Shown piece by piece: positions 18,070 to 26,140 of a stretch of 33,731 nt of DNA. This DNA is from an uncultured Eubacteriales bacterium (GTDB lineage: Bacteria; Bacillota; Clostridia; Christensenellales; QALW01). Where the stretch lies: the NCBI GenBank assembly GCA_900547955.1, contig URIR01000021.1, positions 1-33,731 on the forward strand, in the 5' to 3' direction. Below the pieces are notes generated by a model, which made no database searches, was not told the origin of the DNA, and saw only the letters and a program-made list of their open reading frames with translations. The first letter of the stretch is position 1; each line of letters starts with the position of its first letter. The translations under genes and the position numbers were made by a program.

Positions 18070-20346
18070 ATGGAAAATACCATTAACGGCAGATATGAAA
18101 TAATATGTAAACTGGGCGCGGGGGGCACCAGCATAGTATATAAAGCGCGGGATTTAAGTACCAATAAACTGGTAGCCGTAAAGGTGCTGAGGGAAGAATT
18201 TGTAGATAATCCCGAACAAATAGACCGGTTTATGCGCGAATCGCATACTCTTTCCAATCTGTCTCATCCCAATATTGTAAATATTCTGGACGTAGGCCAG
18301 ATGGCGGACGGTCGGTACTATATAGCGACTGATTATGTGGACGGCCTTACTTTAAAGGAGTACATAAAGGCTAAGGGCTGTCTGAGCTTTGAGGAAATTA
18401 TTGACGCCGCTCTGCAAATATGCGACGGCTTGGAGCACGCCCATGAAAACAATATAATACATCGGGATATAAAGCCTCAGAATATTCTGCTTTCTGTTGA
18501 CGGCACGCTTAAGGTAGCGGATTTCGGCATTGCTCGGGTGCTTAATCAGAATACTCTGACAATGGCGGGCAAAGACGTGGTAGGCTCTGTGCATTATATA
18601 TCTCCTGAACAGGCGCGCGGCATGCATCTGGATAAGCGCTCCGACATCTATTCTCTGGGCGTGGTGCTTTATGAAATGGCCACGGGTAAATTGCCTTATG
18701 GCGGAAGCGAGGCTATAACGGTAGCCATGAAGCATGTCAATCAGCTTCCGCGCAAGCCTAAGGAGGTTAATCCTGATATTCCTCAATGCCTGAATGATAT
18801 TATATTAAAATGTCTGGCAAAGGATCCGGCTCTGCGCTATCAGAGCATTAGCGAGCTTAAGCAGGATTTGGAGGGAGCGGCTAAGGACCCTCAAGGGTAC
18901 GTTATAGCGGCTGCCGTTAAACGAAGCGAAAGCGCGCTGAGGATAAGCGATTCAGAGCCTTCTGAGCAAAATGTGCAGCCTGTGCGCAAGCATAAGAATG
19001 AAGATAAGGCTGAGCCGGATAATAAAAAGCAGCTCCATAAAAAGCTGATTCTGCTTATTACCGCCGTAGTATTGTCTCTGGCCGTTTTAATTGTAGGCGC
19101 GGTACTGATAACTCAAAGCCTTCCTAACGATGTTGCGGAAACTCCGGCTCCCAGCGGCGAAATAGCTGTTCCTGGAGTAGTGGATAAAACATATGCTCAG
19201 GCTATTTCAGAGCTGCAGGAGCTGAATCTTCGCGTGAAAAAGATGAATAACGTTTCTCTGAATCCCGGCGAACAGCTTTTTATATCTCTGCAGAATCCTG
19301 CTGCGGGAACAGTCGTCAGCCCTTATGCGGTCGTAGAATTAACTGTGGAGGCCAGAGAGGTAGGCGTGCAGGAGGAGTATGTAAAAATGCCCGATTTGCG
19401 CAGGCTTACAAAGGAACAGGCTGAGGAAACTCTTAATAATATGGGACTGGTGCTGGTTAAAGTGACTGAAGAGGAAAATTCCGAATATGAGGTGGGACAG
19501 GTGGTATCCCAGTCCATACTGCCCGAAACCGATGTGCTGCTGGGCTCGTCTGTGGAGATAGTTATTGCAAGCGCAGCGCCTAAAAAGACCCTGCCCGATT
19601 TAACGGGCAAATCGCTTGTTGAGGCCAAGCAGCTTCTGGAGGATAACGGTTTTATCTATAAAGGGATTAAGGGATGGGAGTCTTCCAGCACAGTCGAGGC
19701 CAATCTCATATGCCGTCAGGAGCCAGGGGCGTTAAGTCAATATAATATGGACGATAAAATAGAGGTGGTAGTATATGTCAGTACGGGGCCGGAAAGCATT
19801 TATACTGCTAATCTTGAGTATGCTTATTCTCTTTATAATGAAGAGGAAAGCGCTTCCTTCCGGGTGGTTTATGTAGATTCAAATGGTAATGAAAAATTAA
19901 TTGAAGAGCGCACAGTTGTAAAAGGGGAGAACGCGGTATGTAATTATTCGGTCAGCCTGACGGAGCCTGCGGAATATACAGTATATGTATATAAAAACGG
20001 GCAGCTGTATGAGAGCTTCCCTTTGTATTTTTATGACCAGGAGGGGAATATAGCATATCCCTATGAGGGCGAAATTACAGTTAATTTCCCGGTTATGAAT
20101 CAGGACGCCGCATATGAGGTGATTTACTTTAAGGGCAGCGAACGAGTAGTTGTAGACGCCCGTACAATACCTGCGGGCAAGAGCGAGAGCTTTGTTTACA
20201 GGGCGACTACGGGTGTGCCCGAGGTGCGCCAGGTATATGTGTATAAGGATGGCTTTCAGTACGGAGAGCCGTATACTATGTATTTTTACGATAAGGAAGG
20301 CAATAGGGTAACTCCGTCGCTTTCCTCCAATACGTCAGGAAGTTGA
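18070..20346 (+). CDS. prkC: PASTA-domain Ser/Thr kinase PrkC/Stk1 with an extra C-terminal repeat domain
   Basis: This membrane kinase senses muropeptides or lipid II through PASTA domains and controls cell wall growth, dormancy exit or spore germination in Firmicutes. The kinase domain occupies about residues 8-270: glycine loop GAGGTS, Lys38, HRDIKPQN with Asp133, DFG with Asp151, and SPEQARG. A juxtamembrane segment precedes a single helix at about 326-348. Three PASTA domains follow: VPGVVDKTYAQA, MPDLRRLTKEQA and LPDLTGKSLVEA. The last 180 residues are unlike standard PrkC. They contain two beta-rich copies, each ending in a VYVYK-x-G...YFYD-x-EGN pattern. The ATG at 18070 has GAGGAG 10 bases upstream. 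The upstream TTG at 18061 is too close to that site. Confidence 0.94.
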   Translation: MENTINGRYEIICKLGAGGTSIVYKARDLSTNKLVAVKVLREEFVDNPEQIDRFMRESHTLSNLSHPNIVNILDVGQMADGRYYIATDYVDGLTLKEYIKAKGCLSFEEIIDAALQICDGLEHAHENNIIHRDIKPQNILLSVDGTLKVADFGIARVLNQNTLTMAGKDVVGSVHYISPEQARGMHLDKRSDIYSLGVVLYEMATGKLPYGGSEAITVAMKHVNQLPRKPKEVNPDIPQCLNDIILKCLAKDPALRYQSISELKQDLEGAAKDPQGYVIAAAVKRSESALRISDSEPSEQNVQPVRKHKNEDKAEPDNKKQLHKKLILLITAVVLSLAVLIVGAVLITQSLPNDVAETPAPSGEIAVPGVVDKTYAQAISELQELNLRVKKMNNVSLNPGEQLFISLQNPAAGTVVSPYAVVELTVEAREVGVQEEYVKMPDLRRLTKEQAEETLNNMGLVLVKVTEEENSEYEVGQVVSQSILPETDVLLGSSVEIVIASAAPKKTLPDLTGKSLVEAKQLLEDNGFIYKGIKGWESSSTVEANLICRQEPGALSQYNMDDKIEVVVYVSTGPESIYTANLEYAYSLYNEEESASFRVVYVDSNGNEKLIEERTVVKGENAVCNYSVSLTEPAEYTVYVYKNGQLYESFPLYFYDQEGNIAYPYEGEITVNFPVMNQDAAYEVIYFKGSERVVVDARTIPAGKSESFVYRATTGVPEVRQVYVYKDGFQYGEPYTMYFYDKEGNRVTPSLSSNTSGS

Positions 20347-20363
20347 CTTTTTAGGGAGGCTAA

Positions 20364-21242
20364 ATGTCAGAGGGGCTAATTTATAAAATACTGGCGGGAA
20401 CATATTTTATAAGCCTGAATGGTGAACGTTTGCAGGCTAAGGCGGCGGGGAGATTCCGCAAGGAGGGGCTGGAGCCTAAAGTAGGGGATAGAGTTCTTTT
20501 GAGGCCGCCGCAGGGAGGCTTTTGGCTTATAGAGAGGATAAAGGAGAGAAAAAATGAATTGATTCGGCCCCCTGTAGCCAATATAGACCGGCTGGTTATA
20601 GTGTTTTCTCCCGTCTATCCCGCTCCCGATTTATCTTTGGCCGACCTTTTAATAAGCTATTGCAGGAATTTTGATATAAAGCCTGTCATATGTATTAATA
20701 AGACGGATATGGACAAGCAGGGCGCCGGCGCGCTGAGGGAACAGTACGCTTCAAGCGGTATTGACGCCGTATGCGTTTCGGCAGTCCATGACTGGGGTAT
20801 GGATGAATTGCGGTCGCTTCTGGGCAGGGGCATAAGCTGCTTTGCAGGCCAGTCTGCGGTTGGGAAAAGCTCTCTGCTTAACCGGCTTATAGAGGGCGCG
20901 GAATTAAAAACGGGAGCGCTTAGCCGAAAAACTGACCGCGGCCGGCATACTACCCGTCAATGCGAGCTTATGGAGTATGCGCCCGAATGTTTTTTTATAG
21001 ATACTCCCGGCTTTTCTCTGCTGGAGCAGCTGCTTATGCCGCCTGAGGATTTTAAGGCGCTGTATTATGAATTTGATAAATATGCTCCTTTTTGCCGGTT
21101 TAGGGGATGCTCGCATGTAAACGAGCCGGGCTGCGCTGTGAAAGAGGCGGTCGCCAGGGGCGAGCTTTCGTCTGAACGGTATGAAAGATATAAAAGTCTT
21201 TATAAAATAACTGAAGAAAACTGGAGGAAGAGATATGATTAA
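20364..21242 (+). CDS. rsgA: Small ribosomal subunit biogenesis GTPase RsgA
   Basis: RsgA is a circularly permuted GTPase that checks late 30S maturation. An N-terminal OB fold is followed by G4 NKTD (112-115), the G5 region, G1 GQSAVGKSS (162-170) and G3 DTPGFS, the order expected of the permutation. The C-terminal zinc site has Cys244, Cys249, His251 and Cys257 with standard spacing. The 292-residue length is normal. It follows prkC by 17 bases with an AGGGAGG site and overlaps rpe by 8 bases. Confidence 0.96.
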   Translation: MSEGLIYKILAGTYFISLNGERLQAKAAGRFRKEGLEPKVGDRVLLRPPQGGFWLIERIKERKNELIRPPVANIDRLVIVFSPVYPAPDLSLADLLISYCRNFDIKPVICINKTDMDKQGAGALREQYASSGIDAVCVSAVHDWGMDELRSLLGRGISCFAGQSAVGKSSLLNRLIEGAELKTGALSRKTDRGRHTTRQCELMEYAPECFFIDTPGFSLLEQLLMPPEDFKALYYEFDKYAPFCRFRGCSHVNEPGCAVKEAVARGELSSERYERYKSLYKITEENWRKRYD

Positions 21243-21885
21243 AATTGCGCCTAGTATTTTGTCGGCTGATTTTTCGGCTATGGGACAGGCTGTGGAATTA
21301 ATGCAGGCCAGCGGAGCGGATTATATCCACTGCGACGTTATGGACGGCATTTTTGTCCCCAATATAACCTTCGGGCCTCCCATGATAAAAAGCATTAAGA
21401 AGCATGCGGATATTCCATTGGATGTACATCTTATGATAGATAGGCCGGAGCGTTATATTGACGCTTTTGCAGAGGCGGGTGCGGACATTATAACCATACA
21501 TGCCGAGGCTACTCTGCATGCCGAGCGTACCTTGGCTTATATTAAAGGCAAAGGGGTTAGGGCGGGTATTGTGCTTAATCCTGCCACTCATGAAAGTGCG
21601 GCCGAGTATGTTCTGCATTTGGCGGATATGATTTTGCTTATGTCGGTCAATCCGGGCTTTGGAGGACAGAAATTCATACCAGCCGTTCTGCCTAAGATTG
21701 AACGGGTACGCAATATGATAGAGAAAAGCGGAAGGAATATAGAATTGGAAATAGACGGAGGGGTGAATTTTGAAAATATCGGCGATATATTAAATGCGGG
21801 CGCAAATGTTATAGTAGCGGGCAATACCGTGTTTTCCGCGCCGAATCCGGCTGAAGCCATAGCCAGGCTGCGCAGCAATAAGTAA
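21235..21885 (+). CDS. rpe: Ribulose-phosphate 3-epimerase
   Basis: It interconverts D-ribulose 5-phosphate and D-xylulose 5-phosphate in the pentose phosphate pathway. The TIM-barrel motifs IAPSILSADF, HCDVMDGIFVPNITFG, VHLMIDRPERY, SVNPGFGGQKF and EIDGGVN contain the catalytic aspartates and metal histidines. The 216-residue length is typical. The start lies inside the end of rsgA. In Bacillus thiN follows rpe, but here a small membrane protein takes that place. Confidence 0.95.
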   Translation: MIKIAPSILSADFSAMGQAVELMQASGADYIHCDVMDGIFVPNITFGPPMIKSIKKHADIPLDVHLMIDRPERYIDAFAEAGADIITIHAEATLHAERTLAYIKGKGVRAGIVLNPATHESAAEYVLHLADMILLMSVNPGFGGQKFIPAVLPKIERVRNMIEKSGRNIELEIDGGVNFENIGDILNAGANVIVAGNTVFSAPNPAEAIARLRSNK

Positions 21886-21962
21886 CAGCATTTATGCTTC
21901 CTGCGTATTATAATAGCGTAGGGGCGTTTCGGCCCCAGGTTATTGAAAGGCAGGGGATAATT

Positions 21963-22121
21963 GTGGCGGGCTTCTGCGGGGGAAACGCAGCCAGGATAAT
22001 CAGCCTTTTACTAATATTGCTGGGCGTGATTATAGTAATATGCTGCGTTCCCGTTTGGATGTGGCTTACCCTGCTGGGAATCGCTCTTATAGTTTTCGGC
22101 ATCGTGCTTGTGCGCGGCTAG
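21963..22121 (+). CDS. Small two-helix membrane protein, function unknown
   Basis: I do not recognise a named family. From the GTG at 21963, preceded by an AGGGG site, the product has 52 residues. It shows two hydrophobic helices (about 12-29 and 31-49) separated by a short VPVW turn, with a GFCGGNAAR N-terminus and a short VRG tail. An in-frame ATG at 21894 would add 23 residues but has no ribosome site. A TATAAT sequence at 21909-21914, without a -35 partner, and a GGGGC/GCCCC hairpin at 21921-21936 precede the gene. Its stop codon overlaps the Shine-Dalgarno of the next gene, spoVM, so the two are probably coupled. A membrane or sporulation role is inferred from context only. Confidence 0.6.
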   Translation: MAGFCGGNAARIISLLLILLGVIIVICCVPVWMWLTLLGIALIVFGIVLVRG

Positions 22122-22134
22122 GAGGTGGACTAAT

Positions 22135-22206
22135 TTGAGGATTTACTGTTTCAGGGCGCCTATCTTTCTTCGCGGAATACTTAAGAAGCTTTTTTGCAGG
22201 GAGTAA
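22135..22206 (+). CDS. spoVM: Stage V sporulation protein SpoVM (23-residue amphipathic peptide)
   Basis: A TTG start at 22135 sits 7 bases after a perfect GGAGGTG site and opens a 23-codon frame ending at TAA. The peptide begins MRIYCFRAPIFLRGILKKLF. B. subtilis SpoVM begins MKFYTIKLPKFLGGIVRAML as I recall it. Tyr4, Pro9, Phe11, Leu12, Gly14 and Ile15 coincide, and basic residues fall at positions 2 and 7 in both. Pro9 is known to matter for recognising the curved forespore membrane. SpoVM embeds there and anchors SpoIVA to start coat assembly. The gene is also where synteny predicts it, downstream of rpe and before the Asp23 gene. It is too short for routine gene callers. Confidence 0.85.
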   Translation: MRIYCFRAPIFLRGILKKLFCRE

Positions 22207-22212
22207 GTGAAT

Positions 22213-22260
22213 GGGCCCGCGTCTTTCGGGTTATAATAGATTGAGCTTAGGCGCGGGTTC
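22213..22260 (+). terminator. Weak hairpin after spoVM, possible operon end
   Basis: CCCGCG (22216-22221) pairs with CGCGGG (22252-22257) and extends by wobble pairs to about nine pairs in RNA. The downstream sequence is AT-rich but has no clear U-run. It lies between spoVM and a new promoter, so it may mark the end of the long operon, possibly with leaky readthrough. Confidence 0.35.
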
Positions 22261-22287
22261 GCTTATTAAAAAATTTATATAAATACG

Positions 22288-22316
22288 TTGAAATTTTCAT
22301 TAATATCTGATAAAAT
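22288..22316 (+). promoter_or_regulatory. Promoter of the asp23-amaP pair
   Basis: TTGAAA (22288-22293) and TAAAAT (22311-22316) are separated by 17 bases, a good sigma-A match. It is 32 bases upstream of the Asp23 ATG. No sigma-B-type element was recognised. Confidence 0.7.
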
Positions 22317-22348
22317 AAACATAATAAAAAATTTTGAGGTGATAACGC

Positions 22349-22753
22349 ATGTCTGAAAACAATGAAATTAACTATATTGAAGAAGCTACTAATAAAGCGG
22401 GCACAATCTCTTATGCCAATGATGTTATAGCTATTATAGCTGGCCTGGCTGCTACTGAAATCCCCGGGATTTCGGGTATGAGCGGAGGTATTTCCAGCGG
22501 CATTGCGGAATTGCTGGGCCGTAAGAATCTTACTAAGGGAGTTAAGGTAGAAGTAGGAACGGAGGAAACCGCCATTGATCTCAACGTAATAGTGGATTAC
22601 GGCGTGCAGATTCATAAGGTGGCCTTTGAGGTTCAGGAAAATGTTAAAAAGGCAGTTGAAACCATGACGGGCCTGCATGTTGTGGAAGTAAACGTGTATG
22701 TTCAGGGTGTAAACGTAGCGCAGGAGCCTAAGGACGTGCCCAGGCTGAAATAA
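22349..22753 (+). CDS. Asp23/Gls24 family envelope stress protein
   Basis: The family, called YloU or Asp23, is abundant in Firmicutes and is anchored beneath the membrane by AmaP. Deletion in staphylococci triggers a cell wall stress response. The signature appears as GTISYANDVIAIIAGLAATEIPGI, then VKVEVGTEETAIDLNVIVDYG and the C-terminal VKKAVETMTGLHVVEVNVYVQGV. It has 134 residues and no membrane segment. The ATG follows GAGGTGAT. In Bacillus yloU is near rpmB and spoVM, so position agrees. rpmB itself is absent here. Confidence 0.92.
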   Translation: MSENNEINYIEEATNKAGTISYANDVIAIIAGLAATEIPGISGMSGGISSGIAELLGRKNLTKGVKVEVGTEETAIDLNVIVDYGVQIHKVAFEVQENVKKAVETMTGLHVVEVNVYVQGVNVAQEPKDVPRLK

Positions 22754-22847
22754 AGCTAATGGTTAAGCCGGCGTATATTAACCGGGCGGCGCGGAATGCC
22801 GGGCGTATAAAATCTACTTATGAATTGCCGCGGAAACGGAGCTGGAG

Positions 22848-23387
22848 ATGAAATTAAAGGCTGGCCAGAGAGCGCTTATAGTTTTGCTTTCTCTTATGCT
22901 TATAGCGATTATTATCGCGCTGCTTTTATGCTGCTGGGGCGCTATAACTCCCGGAGATATTTCTTCGGCGCTGCAATATTTGTCTGATAATTTATGGGCT
23001 AATGCGCTCATAACTGTGTTAGGGGCTCTTATAGCGGTATATGCGTTTTGCATGATGTTTGTGGCTTCTAAGCAGCCGGAGCCGACTCAGGCGCTTATTA
23101 AAGTGACCGATAACGGCACAATACATATAACCCTTGCTACTCTTACCGCCCTTGCAGTAAAGTACAGCCGTTCGGTTGCGGGCATACGGGATGTGCGTGT
23201 AAGCACAGCAGTTATGGCCGACGGCGTGCAGGTTAGTATAAGAGCGGCGGTTATTAACGATTCGGTTATTCCTGAAGTGACAGCAAAGGTTCAGCAGACA
23301 GTCAGGGATAACATAGAAAGCATGGTTGGCTTGCATGTAATAGAGGTTAAGGTTATTGTGGATAATTCCATAACAGCTAATGCCTGA
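22848..23387 (+). CDS. amaP: Alkaline shock response membrane anchor protein AmaP
   Basis: Two hydrophobic helices (about residues 8-30 and 51-73) form an N-terminal hairpin in the membrane. An Asp23-like cytoplasmic domain of about 100 residues follows (TLATLTALAVKYSRSVAGI...). It ends in VRDNIESMVGLHVIEVKVIV, closely parallel to the end of the preceding Asp23 protein. This is the AmaP architecture, which tethers Asp23 to the membrane. At 179 residues it is the usual size. A strong terminator follows within 20 bases. Confidence 0.88.
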   Translation: MKLKAGQRALIVLLSLMLIAIIIALLLCCWGAITPGDISSALQYLSDNLWANALITVLGALIAVYAFCMMFVASKQPEPTQALIKVTDNGTIHITLATLTALAVKYSRSVAGIRDVRVSTAVMADGVQVSIRAAVINDSVIPEVTAKVQQTVRDNIESMVGLHVIEVKVIVDNSITANA

Positions 23388-23405
23388 CAGCTTTTTGAGC
23401 TTAGG

Positions 23406-23436
23406 CGCCCGAATTTTTCGGGCGTTTTGTTTTATT
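23406..23436 (+). terminator. Strong rho-independent terminator after amaP
   Basis: CGCCCGAA (23406-23413), a TTT loop and TTCGGGCG (23417-23424) form a perfect 8-bp stem, followed by TTTTGTTTTATT. It separates the housekeeping block from the glycan genes and lies inside the apparent N-terminal extension of the next reading frame. Confidence 0.88.
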
Positions 23437-23475
23437 GCAACCTATTATTTTATGTATTATGACAGGGGTTCTGAC

Positions 23476-24840
23476 GTGAAATATATTCAATATAACGGGC
23501 AATATGCCAGCGCCAATATTCGCAGCGGCACATTGTATTCATTTTGTATTTATGTACCGAATATATCGGAGGAAATGGAATTAGCTGTCCTTATTACGCA
23601 TGATGGATTAAACGAAGCGGAAGCTAAGGCAATGGCGACATTGTGCGAAAGCAAAGAGGCTCCTCCTTGCGTTATAATAGGTTTATCGCCGGGCGTTATG
23701 TATCCTTCAATGCCGGGCGGCATGCCAAGAGATATGCGTTTTAATGATTACGATATTTTTTCTTCTGAATATGCCGATTTTCTTGTGGATGAATTTATTC
23801 CGTATATACGAGAAAAATATTCTTTGAACTTATCGGACAATCCTGATATGCATATGGTAAGCGGAGGTTCGTCCGGCGGCATGTCTTCGTGGAACTGCGT
23901 TTGGTTTAGAAATGATTATTTCCGCAGAGCATATTTAAGCAGTCCGACCTTTTCAGCAATGGCGAGAGGTAATATGGCTCCTGTTTTTATAAGGCTTTTT
24001 GAAACTAAGCCTATAAGAGTTTTTATTGATTATGCGGAAAATGAGCCTGACGATTATTTTGGCAGTTCATATTGCGCGGCGTTGGAGGGACATTATGCGC
24101 TTCAATTTGCGGGATATGATTATCAATGGGCGTTTTATCCTGGGGAGGGACATTGCAGCCGGATGTATAACGTAAATACGGCTGAGCAGATATTGCGCTT
24201 TCTCTGGAAGGATTGGGATAAGGCGCCTGTTAAAGCGAAGAGGCTATCAAAGAGAGCTGAGGCGATTATATTTTATGATGAGCCCTGGAGAGAAAGCTGT
24301 TCTATTGCATTATCTGACTCAAAGAAGGCCGCAGTTAATTCGGGTATATATGAGATAAAGGAAAACAGAATAATATATTGTGCCAATGGAGAAGCAAAAA
24401 CCGTGGCTGAAGGTTTTGCAGCTTTATCTGCTATCGCAATTTCCTCAGATTTATGGAGATTATATATAGCGGATTCCTCCAAGGGATGTATTTACGTTGC
24501 TACAATCTGCGAAGACAGAGGCCTCAGGGATATTAAAATTTTCTCTTCCCTTCATATGCCTACTGAATTTACCAGTCCCGGCGCGTATGATATTTGCGTT
24601 GATTGCAATGACCGGGTGTTTGCGGCTACAGAATTGGGAGTTCAATGTATTCGTTCATATGGGCTTATCGATCTTATTCTGCCTCTTCCGAAAAATGAGA
24701 CTCCGCGGCGGTTGACCATAAGCGGCGGTTACTTATTTGCTCAATGCGGAGATAAAACTTATTGCAGGAAAATTAAGTCTTCAGCCAAAGAGGTTTCCTT
24801 GGAGCCCAAAGCTCCTAAATTTATCAGTTATTATGATTGA
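23476..24840 (+). CDS. CE1-type esterase with a C-terminal SMP-30-like propeller segment
   Basis: The first half (about residues 1-250) looks like a PF00756-type alpha/beta-hydrolase, the family of carbohydrate acyl esterases and enterochelin esterases. The probable nucleophile is Ser132 in SGGSSGG and the probable catalytic histidine is His226 in GEGHCSR. The acid lies in the segment between and is unassigned. The second half (about 260-454) has repeated short beta units (LWRLYIADSSKGCIYVA, GAYDICVDCNDRVFAATELGVQC) resembling a gluconolactonase/SMP-30 propeller. Such fusions occur in glycan-degrading bacteria. No signal peptide is seen, so it probably acts in the cytoplasm. The GTG at 23476 has AGGGG 8 bases upstream. 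An upstream ATG at 23380 would span the terminator and is rejected. The exact substrate is unknown. Confidence 0.78.
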   Translation: MKYIQYNGQYASANIRSGTLYSFCIYVPNISEEMELAVLITHDGLNEAEAKAMATLCESKEAPPCVIIGLSPGVMYPSMPGGMPRDMRFNDYDIFSSEYADFLVDEFIPYIREKYSLNLSDNPDMHMVSGGSSGGMSSWNCVWFRNDYFRRAYLSSPTFSAMARGNMAPVFIRLFETKPIRVFIDYAENEPDDYFGSSYCAALEGHYALQFAGYDYQWAFYPGEGHCSRMYNVNTAEQILRFLWKDWDKAPVKAKRLSKRAEAIIFYDEPWRESCSIALSDSKKAAVNSGIYEIKENRIIYCANGEAKTVAEGFAALSAIAISSDLWRLYIADSSKGCIYVATICEDRGLRDIKIFSSLHMPTEFTSPGAYDICVDCNDRVFAATELGVQCIRSYGLIDLILPLPKNETPRRLTISGGYLFAQCGDKTYCRKIKSSAKEVSLEPKAPKFISYYD

Positions 24841-24929
24841 GAATTGAGGCGGAAGAGATATGCTTTAGTGAATTCGTATTTAATTATATAACTGAATTTT
24901 GATTTGTTTTATATAAAATAAAATTAATA

Positions 24930-24959
24930 TTGACATTTATAATCAGTCTATGCTATTAT
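24930..24959 (+). promoter_or_regulatory. Promoter of the alpha-galactosidase gene
   Basis: A perfect TTGACA -35 (24930-24935) is followed after 18 bases by TATTAT (24954-24959) with a TGn extension. The 160-base intergenic region around it is very AT-rich. No clear catabolite-control (cre) palindrome was found. Confidence 0.78.
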
Positions 24960-24999
24960 TTAATCTCAATTTTAGCATATGAAAGGATGATATAAACTT

Positions 25000-26139
25000 A
25001 TGATAAAGCTTACTCCTACTATGGGCTGGAATTCCTGGAATACTCTCGGCACTAATATAAATGAACAGGTTATTAAAGAAATAGCCGATACTATGATAGA
25101 AACGGGACTTAAGGATGCTGGATACGAGTATTTATGCATTGACGACTGCTGGTCTGAAAATGAGCGCGGGCAGGATGGCAGGCTCACGGCTGACCCTGAA
25201 AAATTTCCGAACGGCATGAAGGCGGTTGCCGATTACGTGCATTCAAAGGGTTTGAAATTTGGCATGTATACTTCATCCGGCCACAGGATGTGTATGGGCG
25301 CCGCGGCAAGCTATGATTATGAATTTGAGGACGTTGACACCTTTGCTTCGTGGGATGTAGATTTATTGAAATATGATTTCTGTCACAGGCCCGCAGCTTT
25401 AAGCGCGGAGTATACTTATCGCCGAATGGGCGCGGCGCTGGCCAGCTGCGGCAGAGATATACTTTTCAGCGCGTGCAGCTGGGGTAAAGAGGACACATAT
25501 AAATGGATAAAAACTACTGGCGCGTCCATGTGGCGTTCAACTGGAGATATTAACGATTCATGGGGCAGCATTAAGGATATTTATATGCAGCAGCTGGAAT
25601 TGCAGCCCTATAATGGCTTGGGTTGCTTTAATGATATGGATATGCTGGTAGTAGGTATGAACGGCGGCGGAAATGTTGGCGTAAGCGGCTGTACATTTGA
25701 GGAATATAAAACGCATTTTTCGCTTTGGGCTATGCTTAATTCGCCGCTTATGATTGGATGCGATATTCGGTCTATGAGCGAGGAAACTAAGAGTATTCTG
25801 CTTAATAAGAATGTGATAGCCATTAATCAGGATCCAGCCGGCAGGCAGCCGTTTTTGCTTCATGGCGGTCATGAGCTTTATGATCTCAAGGCTTATATTT
25901 GGGCTAAGCTCTTAAACAACGGTGATTTTGCCATTGGCCTGTTTAATATGGAGGATAACGCTGCTTTTATGACTTTTTCTGCCGCTGATTTAGGTTTTGG
26001 CAGGACTTCCGGAAAACGACTTATTCTGACTGACCTTTGGACGGGCGAAGAACAGTCTATGTTTGGCGGCATAGAGTTTGCCGGTTCTGTTGAAGGGCAT
26101 GGATGCAGAATGTTTAGGGCAAGGGCGGTTAAGGATTAA
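25000..26139 (+). CDS. Alpha-galactosidase, glycoside hydrolase family 27
   Basis: The enzyme releases terminal alpha-D-galactose from raffinose-type oligosaccharides, galactomannan or glycolipids by a retaining mechanism. Family marks in order are MGWNSWN, YLCIDDCW, FPNGMKAVADYVHSKGLKFGMY, LLKYDFC with nucleophile Asp126, and RSTGDINDSW with acid/base Asp183. Later come CFNDMDMLVVG and FSLWAMLNSPLMIGCD. A C-terminal beta-sandwich begins near 290. At 379 residues it is normal for bacterial GH27 without extra modules. There is no signal peptide, so the substrate is probably imported first. The next gene begins one base after its stop. Confidence 0.94.
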   Translation: MIKLTPTMGWNSWNTLGTNINEQVIKEIADTMIETGLKDAGYEYLCIDDCWSENERGQDGRLTADPEKFPNGMKAVADYVHSKGLKFGMYTSSGHRMCMGAAASYDYEFEDVDTFASWDVDLLKYDFCHRPAALSAEYTYRRMGAALASCGRDILFSACSWGKEDTYKWIKTTGASMWRSTGDINDSWGSIKDIYMQQLELQPYNGLGCFNDMDMLVVGMNGGGNVGVSGCTFEEYKTHFSLWAMLNSPLMIGCDIRSMSEETKSILLNKNVIAINQDPAGRQPFLLHGGHELYDLKAYIWAKLLNNGDFAIGLFNMEDNAAFMTFSAADLGFGRTSGKRLILTDLWTGEEQSMFGGIEFAGSVEGHGCRMFRARAVKD

Positions 26140-26140
26140 A

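Noticed and set aside
23380..23475. N-terminal extension of the esterase with a hydrophobic stretch that could pass for a signal peptide
   Set aside because: The segment spans the end of amaP and its strong terminator. The hydrophobic residues are the translation of the T-rich tail. A GTG with a ribosome site at 23476 is better.
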